From assembly GCA_004151065.3 (NCBI GenBank), contig NWUY0304964773.1, positions 1 to 10,479 of the forward strand: 10,479 nt of DNA, written 5' to 3'. The translations under genes were made by a program, and so were the position numbers. The notes beneath the pieces were generated by a model that did not search any database, was not told the DNA's origin, and saw only the letters and a program-made list of their open reading frames with translations. Each line of letters opens with the position of its first letter. The first letter of the stretch is position 1. This stretch comes from Larix sibirica. Its lineage: Eukaryota; Streptophyta; Pinopsida; Pinales; Pinaceae. Positions 1 to 8,700 of the stretch are shown here, piece after piece.

Positions 1-93
1 GGTTCATGAGGAAACCCTAGCAACTTCCTCCAAAAAGCTAAGTACAAAGAGAGATACAATATTGATGATAAATGGGAAGACTCTATGCTTCCT

Positions 94-102
94 CTATTTA
101 TA
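94..102 (-). promoter_or_regulatory. TATA box of the putative LTR promoter
   Basis: The minus strand reads TATAAATAG here, within CTCATATAAATAGAGG, a textbook plant TATA box. Transcription would start roughly 25-35 bp further left and run out of the window. No host coding sequence is visible downstream in the remaining 90 bases, so an LTR promoter is the simplest reading. An unrelated gene promoter cannot be excluded. Confidence 0.4.
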
Positions 103-840
103 TGAGATGTGAGGGAGGCCAACAATACAATGTATGCCCAAGCCCTTACAAGCAACCTACAATGATCGTTTTGTAGGCCAACACAATTGAGATGCTACAC
201 TCCAAGTACTTCTCATGCTCCAAGGTGATTTCATGCACAATAATGGCTCTAAGATGATGTAGCTACACAAAGCAAGACCACACCACTACATCATGAACCT
301 CCACGGACTCCATCGATCCTCCAAAGAATTGTACTCCACTAGGCCAAATACCCCCTACAAGAACATTGTTGAAGCCCCAAGAATCCCCAAGCCATCTCCA
401 GTCCTCTAAACAGGAACCCAAGTTGCCACATGCCAACTAGGGCTTGAATTCCTCCTCCATGATGCATAGTATTCCACATCCCCTATAGGGTGCTCTCTAA
501 CTAAGTGTTCCCTCCATGTGGCTACAATGAAGATCATCCACCATACAGAGAAGATATCTCTAACACCTAAGGGAAGAAAGCCAAGCTAGCAACATCCTGA
601 GGTCAAGCATCCATTGAGCAAACTATCTCAACTATACATATCCATCATGGACCATCTCTCATGCTACAATCTATCTTAGTCCACCCAAGGACTAATCATA
701 CACCTTGTACCCCAAATCGCATGAAGCAGCCCAAACATGGTGTAAACACATTCGAAGTAACCTCAAAATCTAACAAGGGTCCTTCGTTCTTCTATGTTGG
801 AGGCCTGATGTGGAGGCAAGAATATATCTTACTCTAAAAG

Positions 841-1260
841 CCTTTCCTTGTGCTTAGCTTGCATACCTCTTAGTCTTCCCAAAGTGTGAAGTGTGGGGTG
901 TGCTCCCTTCTAAATCTCCTCTTTCCTCCATCTGCACAAGCTTGTACATCTCCAAAGCTTAGTGTGCCTTAGCCTTAACCTATTGCTTTTCCCTTGTGCC
1001 TTAGTTTGTTGTGGAGTGCGGAGCACAGAGCCAACTCCAGTTGGTCCAAATCTCCAAGTACTTTGCAGTGCATTGCTGACTCCACATGCCTTTGTAGTTT
1101 GAAGCTAACGGGCCCTCCACATGACCAAAAGAAATCTTGCGTAACCTTTCAGTTTTTTTTGCATTAGTCATTTTCTCTACCTTTAGGCTTTACCATTGTT
1201 TCATGTGGAGTGCAAAGTAACAAGCTCCTTTGTTTTGTCCATACCTCTGTGTGGCATAGA
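841..1260. repeat. Diverged repeat units within the LTR-like region
   Basis: Three related blocks can be aligned by eye, near 841-925, 988-1070 and 1181-1250. Each runs from a pyrimidine-rich CTTTxCCTTGTGCTTAG-like or GGCTTTACC-like segment into a TGTGGAGTGC-like core (GTGTGGGGTGTGC at about 890, TGTGGAGTGCGGAG at about 1011, TGTGGAGTGCAAAG at about 1204), then a CTCC-rich tail. Spacing is irregular, about 120-195 bp. They could be old U3 subrepeats; similarity is weak enough that chance compositional likeness remains possible. Confidence 0.3.
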
Positions 1261-2101
1261 CTTCTTTCCTTAGCCGATTCTTTCAAAGGCATAAATTATA
1301 AAAGAGCTTCACTTAAGGAATAATAGGTTTTCCAAGGCATGAAAAACAAGCCTTAAGCATAGCAATCCACAATTGTTCGTAAACACAAAATAGTCAAAGA
1401 AATAACCTCTGCCCTATCGAGTCTTTGAGGATCCATTTCATTTCAAAGATTTGATAAAAAGTGCATCCTATTGAACCTCTTAGTTAGGGTGTCCACTAGC
1501 AAGTTTGGGTAATACCTTGGCTTGCAGTGTCCAAGGACCAGCATGGGCTTGGGCTTATGACAAACACGATCTTCCTTTCTAAAACTCTAAGCTCACAAAA
1601 GACAATCTGTTTGTATGAGCATTTGATGGCATGGAAAAATCAGTTCCAATGATATTCAAGCGAAGAGAGAACACAGTTGCCATATCTTAATCTTTAAAGG
1701 ACAAGGAACAACCAAGAATATATGGAAAAAATAGAAGGAATTCCAAATGTTTTAAAAAATGGGTGGAGAAATGAGATATCAGCAGTGACAAATGGCGTTC
1801 TTTAATCCCCAAAGGAGAACCCTCTCTCTTTTCCCCTCTTGTCGCATCATAGCCCACTCTACTCCTACCAGCCAATTTTATGAACATTTATTTTACTATG
1901 TTATCTTTTCATCAAAGGAAAGCCTCATTGCTATCAGCTTGGTAAAGCACATAAATCCCAAATCTAGGCTCTCTAGTGGGGCATTGGCCTTTAGCTCCCA
2001 CTTGGGACTTTTACATCACAATAGTAATTATAATACTATTGGGGGTGCTTATTTTCTCAGCCCAAAATAGCTAGATATCCAAGCAAGATGGCCATGTCAA
2101 C

Positions 2102-2120
2102 ATATATATATATATATATA
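2102..2120. repeat. (AT)n microsatellite
   Basis: This is a perfect AT dinucleotide run of 19 bases. It lies about 40 bp inside the putative LTR terminus at 2163 and is expected to vary in length between individuals. Confidence 0.95.
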
Positions 2121-2163
2121 ATCTGTTTGCATAATTCCAGGAGGCCAAAATCAGGGTATTACA

Positions 2164-3272
2164 AAGCCACTTGGAAAAAGAGATCCAAATCATACATCCA
2201 CATGAAACTGCTCAGCTTTCAGCGTCCATTTCTAGTAGAGACACTGGCATCAAGTATGAATGACTGAGAAAGCAAACCGTCATATAGGTGGTTGGAAAGA
2301 AGAGCTGCATTTGAGCAACAATCTCCCTAACTGCAATAGAAGTTGGGGATAATTTCTTCTCAATTAATGGGGGAAATAATGAGCTCATGCTGACATTTAA
2401 TGTTAGTCAGTATTATGTTAGTTGTTACACATATTAGTGATCAACTTAATAATATTTCATTGTAAGTTCATGAATATTTATTTCATTAGTTATGTAAGAG
2501 GTTGACCCATAAATAAAGGGGACCAATCGTAATGTGTGTTCATTCTAAGAATCCTAATACCAGTCTCCTATTTCTCATCTTAAGGTGGGCCTTGCACCCT
2601 GCTGCTTTTGTATGGACTTCTCATGATGGTTGTAATTTTTAGTCACTTTGACCTAGTTTATTCTTAGTGGATATTAATGAAACTAGCATTTGATTTCATT
2701 CTTGGCATTGTTAGAAGTTTCTTTTAGCTTGCCAATTTTGTCTATGAGGATTCCCTAAGAAATTGTTTGAAACATGTTTATGATTTGGAATTGGAGCACA
2801 TCAATAAAAATTGTGAATGATTTGATATTAGAGCACATTTTTCAAAAATGTCATTTTGGGGGGTTTGAGAAGGATAGTGAGGTAGGTTGGAATAACTGGA
2901 TTTTGAATATCATGTCTTGTGCCATGCAGATCCAAATTTAGCAAATATTTATGAAGAATCATTTTAGTCCTTTGCAAAATAAAATTATAGAAATCATAAT
3001 ATCCAGTTTAAAGTGTACATAAAGTAGATCAATCTTGAGTCCTTAATATTATTGACAAAAGTTGCATTTTAAACGGCTAATCTATTGGAGGGGAACAAAT
3101 GCCTAATGTATGAGCATGCCATTGCATTGACTTATTGCCTTGTATTTGTTGTTGTTATTCTATCTATCTATGACATGATGTTGGTGCTTTTGAAAATCTC
3201 ATCTTCATCTTCCCGTGATTATATAATATGGATGTTCTTATTCTTATAATGAAGTTGCTGACCTTTAAACAG
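2164..3272 (+). other. Intron of the aspartate oxidase gene (3' part)
   Basis: This stretch has no reading frame that matches an aspartate oxidase exon; none of the expected N-terminal motifs (dinucleotide-binding GxGxxG, AREGGHSH-like) is present in any frame I read. It ends in a good plant acceptor: TGCTGAC at 3254-3260 as a plausible branch site, then CTTTAAACAG at 3263-3272. Together with 1-2163 it implies an intron longer than 3.2 kb whose donor is off the left edge. Short simple tracts, for example TGTTGTTGTTATTCTATC near 3147, are the only other structure seen. Confidence 0.7.
2343..2620 (+). mobile_element. Possible LTR remnant in the intron
   Basis: A purine-rich GAAGTTGGGGATAAT stretch near 2340 and AATGGGGGAAATAATG near 2366 are followed by an AT-rich segment. 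This contains TGTTAGTCAG (about 2400), a TATA-like CATAAATAAAGGGGACC (about 2508-2524) and then a pyrimidine-rich tail. This order (polypurine tract, U3, TATA, R) resembles the 3' end of a Copia-like LTR element. No terminal CA/TSD pair and no internal coding sequence was found, so the call is tentative. Confidence 0.22.
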
Positions 3273-4530
3273 GTTGCAACTGGTGATGGTATTGCAATGG
3301 CACATAGAGCATATGCAGTTATTTCAAATATGGAGTAAGATTGGATTCAATTGTTGTGGTTTCTACTTATTTGTTTAATTATTAGATATGGCATAGGTGT
3401 TTGTTCATTCAACTGGTTGTATTGTATTTGTATGTGCTTATGTTTCTGCTTATAATTGTAGGTTTGTACAATTTCATCCAACTGCATTAGCTGATGAAGG
3501 CCTACCAATTAAACCTCATACACGAGAAAATGCATTTTTAATAACTGAAGCTGTTCGTGGGGCTGGTGGTATTCTTTATAATCAAGCCATGGAAAGGTTC
3601 ATGCCACAATATGATACCAGAGGAGAACTTGCACCTAGAGATGTAGTGGCACGCAGTATTGATGATCAATTAAAGAAACGAAATGAGAGATATGTTCTAT
3701 TGGACATAAGTCACAAACCCAAGGAGGAAATATTGTCTCATTTCCCAAATATTGCTGCAGAGTGCCTGAAGTATGGCCTTGACATAACAAAAAGTCCTAT
3801 ACCTGTAGTGCCAGCTGCACATTATATGTGTGGTGGGGTTCAAGCTAGACTTCATGGAGAGACATCTATAATGGGTCTATATGTAGCTGGTGAAGTTGCC
3901 TGTACAGGACTTCATGGTGCCAATAGGCTTGCAAGCAACTCATTACTTGAAGCACTTGTGTTTGCACAGAGAGCAGTTGAACCATCATTGGATTATGTGG
4001 TTAGATCAAATATTGGCATTGAGGAGTCAGTTGAATGGCCTTTCCCTGTTGTACCTACTGTGCTTGGGGTTTCGCAACTCAATGAAATCAAGCACATTAC
4101 AGCATTAACAAGGACAAAGTTACAAAAGACCATGTGGGACTATGTTGGAATTGTTCGATCTACTGATTGGCTTGAAATAGCTGAGAAGTCTTTGGCACAG
4201 TTAGAACTTGAGTGGGAAGACCATTTATTTCAATTCGGGTGGAGGCCCTGCTTGGTAAATCTTGAAGTCTGTGAACTGCGGAACCTATTTTCATGTGCCA
4301 ATCTAGTGGTTAGTAGTGCTCTAGCAAGACAAGAAAGTAGGGGACTGCATTATATAGTGGACTTTCCAAACCTTGTGGAAAGCCAGAGGCTTCCGACAAT
4401 TATATTCCCTAGTTCACCATTGAAATCTACTTGGAGTACACAGTTGGTTCACAGGCTTTTTGCTGATCCTGTTTGCATATGTGACAATCCAAATGAAAAC
4501 AAAGGTGGAACTTTGGTAGGACACACATGA
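3273..4530 (+). CDS. AO: L-aspartate oxidase, C-terminal exons (partial gene)
   Basis: This is the FAD-dependent enzyme that oxidises L-aspartate to iminoaspartate, the first step of de novo NAD synthesis; in plants it is plastidial and feeds quinolinate synthase. Two exons are visible. Exon 3273-3334 gives VATGDGIAMAHRAYAVISNM plus two bases of a Glu codon. Exon 3462-4530 completes Glu and continues FVQFHPTALADEGLPIKP to TGA at 4528. Joined, they give about 376 residues, against roughly 650 for the whole plant protein, so the transit peptide and N-terminal FAD fold lie left of the window. Family hallmarks, in order, are HPTAL (active-site His), ITEAVRG, ELAPRDVVARS (family catalytic Arg region), VPAAHYMCGG (substrate-binding His) and GLHGANRLASNSLLEA (substrate Arg and FAD contact), then the helical C-terminal domain with RNLF and SSALARxESRGLH. 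The frame is intact, with no stop or frameshift, so it is probably functional. The C-terminal tail after STWS looks family-variable. Confidence 0.95.
3335..3461 (+). other. Phase-2 GT-AG intron between the aspartate oxidase exons
   Basis: The donor is ATGGA|GTAAGA at 3334/3335 and the acceptor is TATAATTGTAG|GTTTG at 3461/3462. Splicing restores an unbroken NMEFVQFHP, as expected for plant aspartate oxidase. The 127-bp length and T-rich body are normal for a plant intron. The in-frame ATG at 3397 lies inside this intron, so the 22 residues before FVQFHP in an unspliced reading are not protein. Confidence 0.92.
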
Positions 4531-5590
4531 TTTGTACACACCTTAAACATATCCAATTGTGCTTTTCAAGCAGACTGTAGAGTAGATGCATTTATTCTTT
4601 CAAGGTAATCAAGAAAACATTTTAATATTCTTCAAAGCTATACATTTCGCAAAAGAAATGCTTCTCTGTAATGTTATAGACAAATGGTGTTTGATCATAA
4701 ATATGTTGTTTGTTGTATGCCAAGAAAAATATACAATAATGTCCATTTAATGTTCAATCGTTAGATGGAAATGTTCGGAACAAAAATAAGGACACAAGGA
4801 TGATAATCATAGATTTCTTTTAATAATACCTGGAACAAGCTTAATTGAAAAGTGAGACAAAACACATTAACAAGTAGAAACAATCGAAATGACACTTAAC
4901 ATGAGACAACGAAGAGAGAAAAATCCATGATATAAGGAGTAAAGCCATTTCTCCTTCCATTGAGGCATACCCATCTTTGAATGAATACATTGTTTTTTCT
5001 AACAAGGTCATTCTTCCTGATAGGTGGATTCCCGTTAGTTTTTGCTTGAAATTATAGCAACTTTTGATTTTCATCAAGGGAAATATTTATTGACATTATG
5101 GCAAGAACTAATGTTCCAAAAATGCCAAAATGATTCACAGAGATATCAACTTTGTATGCATGTTTCGTTGCAGATCTAAGACAAATTACAGTACTTTATC
5201 AATGAAAGTACATGATTAAAGTAGGGTTATGTAATTAAGAAAGCCCACAATCCCCAATCTTGATACATATTATGCATATGCCTGTGTTCTCACATTATTA
5301 TGAATGCATATGCTTGATGAATGTTATCCATATTTAGTATTTTCCCCATATGATAGATGAGGTTCAGCAAAGGTCTGTTGTGGGGTGGATAAGATTATAT
5401 GGCTTATAACACTTATTAATTACGAGTTACCTTGATATTTATGAGCGCATTCTAGATATCCATGACCATGAGGTTGTTAAAACTAAGGTTGAATCATTTA
5501 TTATAATGGCCTAACAACCTCAAGAACCAATTATTATCATTGTGCTAGTTGATAGTTAGTTTTGAGCAAAGGTGTTTGATTTTAGGGCAG
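4531..5590 (+). other. 3' UTR and gene-free downstream sequence
   Basis: The 3' UTR of aspartate oxidase starts at 4531. A TG-rich stretch (TATGTTGTTTGTTGTATG, about 4702-4719) followed by AATATACAATAATG (about 4728-4741) looks like a plant far-upstream/near-upstream polyadenylation region, so cleavage may fall near 4740-4800; this is inference without a canonical AATAAA. Beyond that I see no gene. Open frames such as minus 4841-5077 have no recognisable motif. The one structural item is the inverted repeat at 5469-5522. Confidence 0.4.
5469..5522. repeat. Perfect 11-bp inverted repeat
   Basis: TGAGGTTGTTA at 5469-5479 is the exact reverse complement of TAACAACCTCA at 5512-5522, with a 32-base AT-rich spacer. 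Arms this short with no flanking target duplication seen are not enough to call a MITE. It could form a hairpin in RNA, or be chance. Confidence 0.6.
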
Positions 5591-5930
5591 TTGGGTGCAA
5601 TATTAATTGTATCAGCCCCTAAAAGACATGGTGACCATATGCAAGTTCTTGAAGTCTAGTGTGTACTTCAAGGAAGCCCTAAACAAACAAGTGCTTTGTC
5701 TATATCGTTGAAAGGGCATCTAGTTCTTTCCTATGTTTTGTTGGATGTCGATTGTATTGTTGGCTGCAAGATTATGTATCAGCCCCTAAAAGACGAGGTA
5801 ATCATATGCAAGTCCTTGAATTATAGTGTGTACTTCAAGGAAGTCCTAAACAAACAAGTGCTTTGCCTTTGTGTCATTGAAAGGGAATCTAGTTCTTTCC
5901 TATGTTTTGTTGGATGTCAGTTGTATTGTT
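5591..5930. repeat. Two-copy tandem duplication, period about 168 bp
   Basis: Copy 1 (about 5591-5759) starts TTGGGTGCAA and copy 2 (5760-5930) starts TTGGCTGCAA. Shared blocks include TGTATCAGCCCCTAAAAGAC (5608 and 5775), GTGTGTACTTCAAGGAAG, CCTAAACAAACAAGTGCTTTG and CTAGTTCTTTCCTATGTTTT. By eye about nine in ten positions agree, with a few short indels that move the period between 167 and 169. No coding function is recognised; the open frame at 5696-5932 spans the junction of the copies and is a product of the repeat. Confidence 0.93.
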
Positions 5931-5942
5931 GATTACCAGGGA

Positions 5943-6042
5943 AAACCAAGGGTTAACTATGGACACGACCTTATGCCAGAGCCTAAATTTAAGCAAACCA
6001 AGTGCTAACTGTGGACACTACCTTATGCCAAAGCCTAAATTT
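5943..6042. repeat. Two-copy tandem duplication, period 52 bp
   Basis: Positions 5943-5990 and 5995-6042 align without gaps at a 52-base offset. Both run AAACCAAG, then TAACT-TGGACAC, CCTTATGCCA and AGCCTAAATTT, with a handful of substitutions. It begins only 12 bases after the 168-bp duplication ends, so two duplications of different unit size lie back to back. Confidence 0.92.
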
Positions 6043-6340
6043 GTACATGGCATTTGCATTCCTTTATATTAATTTTTAAATGGATGTTAATCGAGTTGTT
6101 TATTGCAATTGGGTGATAATAGCATATTGTTGTTGATATATTATGTATTGAAATCATAAAGTTTTGGTAATGGCTTTACAATCACAAGGGTTTTTACCTC
6201 AGCATTTAAGAGACTAGACCACCTCATTCAATTTTTATACTCTTATGTTGGTTTTGTTGTTGTTAATACTATGAGAAATGTGCCATACTATATTCTATTG
6301 CATTTATTAATATCTAAGTGAGGTGTAGGTTACTGGAGAT
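6043..6340. other. Gene-free stretch
   Basis: AT-rich sequence between the 52-bp and 196-bp duplications. I see no reading frame of note, no terminal repeats and no RNA gene. T-rich and GTTGTTGTT simple tracts (about 6252-6263) are the only structure. Confidence 0.5.
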
Positions 6341-6655
6341 TGCTTTGTAGGTTAAGATGGTTGTCATGCAAATTTTGGTCAAGGGATTAGTGAAGAGGGG
6401 GCACTTCAACTAGTTTTTAGGGACACACCATGATTGTAGAGTGTGCCACGCTTGACACAGTATGATAATGGTATTAAAAACGTGGCATGTTATATGATCT
6501 TGTGTCTAATGTTACCCAGTGTACATTAACCAAAATTTCTTTGTAGGTTAAGATGGTTGTCATGCAAGTCTTGGTCAAGGGGTTAGTAAAGGGCAATGGA
6601 CTTCAACTAGTTTTTAGCAGCACAAAATGATTGTATGGTGCATCACACTATAATA
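6341..6655. repeat. Direct duplication, offset 196 bp
   Basis: CTTTGTAGGTTAAGATGGTTG starts at 6343 and recurs at 6539. The match then continues through TCATGCAA, TTGGTCAAGG, GGTTAGTAAAG-like, ACTTCAACTAGTTTTTAG and ATGATTGTA, before decaying after about 6456 and 6650. The strongly matching core is about 110 bp per copy. The intervening 80 bases match only loosely, so this is either an old tandem of a 196-bp unit or two dispersed copies of a shorter sequence. Confidence 0.88.
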
Positions 6656-6959
6656 ATAATTATGGTGGTTTTAAGTCAACACACCTCAAAGCATGTGACT
6701 AGAAGGACAATTAAAAAATGATGCAGTGGTGATTGTGGGTTGGAAAGCTTGTGTAAAGGGATAGGTGGTAAGTGGTGAAGCAATGATAAATTGTGTAGAT
6801 TCTTGGCAAGAAGATGACAAGTTTACCATTCTTGGAAGCAAAGGTTGGGGACTAAAGAGATTACTAATATGACCACACACAAGGTCCCACTTGATGTGGT
6901 TGCAAGTAGAGTTTGAATCCATCTTGATCCGATCATTGCTATAATAGACTCTTCTTGTT

Positions 6960-8010
6960 ATGACTATATTTTACAAAGTCTAAACAAAAAATTTGAATGT
7001 GCCATTGTTTCCTTGTTAAGTAAATAATGTCTACAATGTTTATTTGCTTGCAAAATTGCATAAGTCTCTTTTATGTTGGGTAGTTAATCACAACTCCTAT
7101 GAATATCTCTAAGTAATAGGAAATTGTCCTACCCAGCTAGAATAGTATTTCTAACATGTCATAGCTTGACCACTCAAATTTAATTTTGAAAGAAAGACTC
7201 AAACTTGGTATTCTAGCATTCAAGCCTTACATACCTTCTCTTACAAAGATTTAATTGCCTTCTCATCCTATTTTTCCCGTTTGAAAACCTTGGTGCCCCT
7301 AGTCATCCCATGAAATGGTTCTTCTATCTCACAAAACCCTACCGCTCTATCCGTTGAGGTGGCTTGATAAACAAAAATCTCATGACTTTAGTTGCATTCT
7401 CTGGAGTTGGCAAGTTGATCATTTCAACTCACTTGGATCAATGTGGATTTTACCTCCAATAGTAATGAATCCCAAATACAAGATCTCCTTTCCAAATACA
7501 CATTTTTTCATATTGTCTTGCAACATATTCTCCCTTGAATCTTGCAGAATCTTTACCAAATGTTGCAAGTTCTCTTCCAATTGTTACTAAAAACCAATAT
7601 GGTGTCCAAATAGACATAACAAAATAGTTTAGGTATGACCTCAATACATCATCAACTGGACATGAATGTAGCCACAACAATGCATAAGCCAAATGGAGTA
7701 ACCAACATTTAAATAGTGCATCATGCTTTGTCTTGAGTGATATTCTACATGTGTCTTCATTGCAAATCTCACTTGATGATCTAACCTTACCTTAAATTCA
7801 ACTTGGTGAAGAAATATGCCCTTTGCATTTTATCAATCAAATCTTCTATCCTAGTTAGAGGATACATAGTCTTGATAGAGATCTTCGAGGTTCTAAATTC
7901 CACTCATATACATCATGCACCATACAATTTCCTAATAGAGATCTTATTCAAGGTTCTAAAGTCTACTCATATGAAACACAACAACATTTGGGTCTAATTT
8001 TTATGTGTAA
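6960..8010 (-). pseudogene. Ty3/gypsy polyprotein relic: reverse transcriptase and RNase H
   Basis: Reading the minus strand from high to low coordinates and allowing frameshifts gives the order of a Ty3/gypsy pol. Near 7950 is VDFRTLNKISIR; 7811-7878 gives IKTMYPLTRIEDLID then MQRAYF; 7790-7810 gives FTKLNLR (family F-K-DLRSGY); around 7690 is PFGL; around 7650 is DDVLRSYLNYFV; 7580-7615 gives VYLDTILVFSNN (the YLDD box); 7421-7489 gives YLGFITIGGKIHIDPSELK; 7370-7420 gives INLPTPENATKVMRFL. A degenerate EKAIKSL-EKVCKA (about 7222-7265) follows, then RNase H KETYAIL-ANKHCRHYLL with a decayed HTDH region (about 6990-7070). Several frameshifts and stops, plus loss of catalytic Asp in the first motif (DL to NL) and in YLDD (to YLDT), show it is dead. 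The part after RNase H (about 6690-6960) is too decayed to assign. A caulimovirid origin is less likely because the PFGL and RHYLL blocks and the post-RT linker look gypsy-like. Confidence 0.88.
7871..7972 (-). repeat. Internal 60-bp direct duplication inside the RT relic
   Basis: Plus-strand TGATAGAGATCTTCGAGGTTCTAAATTC (from 7873) recurs as TAATAGAGATCTTATTCAAGG then TTCTAAAGTC (from 7933), both followed by CACTCATAT or TACTCATATG. The offset is 60 with a 3-base indel. On the minus strand both copies read as the same conserved RT block, VDFRTLNKISI and VEFRTSKISI, which a working enzyme has only once. The duplication therefore arose after the element died or helped kill it. Confidence 0.8.
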
Positions 8011-8700
8011 TCGGTGTTTAAGGTGAAATATCAGTGTCAATGTTGAAATCCCTTAGTTTTATTGGTAACCTATCCAACTGAAGCATCAAAATTCCTATGC
8101 TCGAGAGGAATGTCTAAATTTGATGTTATAAATGTCAATTTTTCAACTTTACAATGGTATAAATCATTTTCCCTTTTTTATTAGTCTAAATCCAACAAAA
8201 ACATCCAAATTCCATTGATTTTAGAAATCAAAATTTCAGCAATTATCATGCTTCCTTTATGACATTTTAAATGTCAAAACTGTGACATTTATATTGGATT
8301 GAAATTTTAGAAAGAAAAAACATTGAAACTTATAAATTCTGATGATTAATTTTTCCTTCCTGTGATTAATTTTTCTCGTGATTAAGTTTCACAATGATGT
8401 CAAAAAAAATTAATTCCACAAACTTGATAAGGCTTAGTCTCAAAGTTCTTAAAAAAATTAAACTATATAGTGTAATTATGATTTACACCTTGCACTTTAT
8501 CCTTCTCCTTTCTCACTGTAAATAACTATTAGGAAACAATCAAATTTGATCACCCTCCTCTCATACTTGCTCTAGACTTGTGATTTTCTTATGTCATGAG
8601 AGTATCTTCATTTCATTTTTTTAATTGAAAAATACTTCTTATATTCACATAAACTTATTTACAATAAGAAAATCTAGTAGTGGAAGGGTATTTACAATGC
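8011..8700. other. AT-rich gene-free stretch between two retroelement relics
   Basis: No coding sequence is recognised. Visible structure: a short palindrome GACATTTTAAATGTC (8261-8275); further AAATGTC/GACATTT words near 8130 and 8283; and three imperfect copies of GTGATTAATTTTTC at 8343-8385. A T-rich run near 8614-8625 could mark the decayed A-tail of the LINE copy to its right, since that element is on the minus strand, but no target-site duplication was found. Sequence upstream of the RT relic (gag/protease) may lie here but is unrecognisable. Confidence 0.45.
8343..8388. repeat. Short imperfect triplicate of GTGATTAATTTTTC
   Basis: TGATTAATTTTTCCTTCC, TGTGATTAATTTTTCTC and GTGATTAAGTTTCAC follow one another at intervals of 15-20 bases. 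This is simple local duplication, probably slippage in AT-rich DNA. Confidence 0.7.

Larger units (their letters stand above)
1..2163 (-). mobile_element. Putative long LTR of a Ty3/gypsy retrotransposon (partial)
   Basis: Read on the minus strand from 2163, the sequence begins TGTAATACCCTGATTTTGG. From memory this resembles the 5' end of many plant Ty3/gypsy LTRs of the Tekay/chromovirus type, with the canonical TG start. Near the left edge the same strand carries TATAAATAG (94-102), as expected at a U3/R boundary. The stretch between has no credible gene and contains diverged short repeats, as long U3 regions often do. To the right of 2163 there is no pyrimidine run that would be a polypurine tract on the minus strand, so 2163 looks like the outer edge of a 5' or solo LTR against host intron. 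The other LTR end and the internal region are not in the window, so neither length nor family can be fixed. The terminus is the best evidence; treating the whole span as one LTR is inference. Confidence 0.45.

Noticed and set aside
1687-2070. Overlapping open frames on both strands (minus 1687-1887, plus 1792-2070)
   Set aside because: Neither shows a recognisable motif, splice context or start context, and they shadow each other inside the putative LTR.
3890-4108. Plus-strand 72-residue frame inside the second aspartate oxidase exon
   Set aside because: Out-of-frame shadow of the aspartate oxidase coding sequence.
4841-5077. Minus-strand 78-residue frame with a hydrophobic C-terminal half
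   Set aside because: No known domain; the hydrophobic stretch follows from T-rich codons in AT-rich DNA, and there is no supporting context.
5696-5932. Plus-strand 78-residue frame across the tandem repeat
   Set aside because: It starts inside one copy of the 168-bp repeat and ends in the next, so it is generated by the duplication; no motif is present.
6686-6922. Minus-strand 78-residue frame left of the RNase H relic
   Set aside because: It may be decayed gypsy sequence downstream of RNase H, but I could not align it to a linker or integrase zinc finger with confidence.
7315-7590. Plus-strand frame of 91 residues
   Set aside because: Antisense to the minus-strand reverse transcriptase relic; the same holds for the frame at 7803-7997.
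6960-8010. Endogenous caulimovirid (pararetrovirus) as source of the RT relic
   Set aside because: The order and wording of the RT-to-RNase H blocks fit Ty3/gypsy better, and no movement or coat protein motif is seen nearby.
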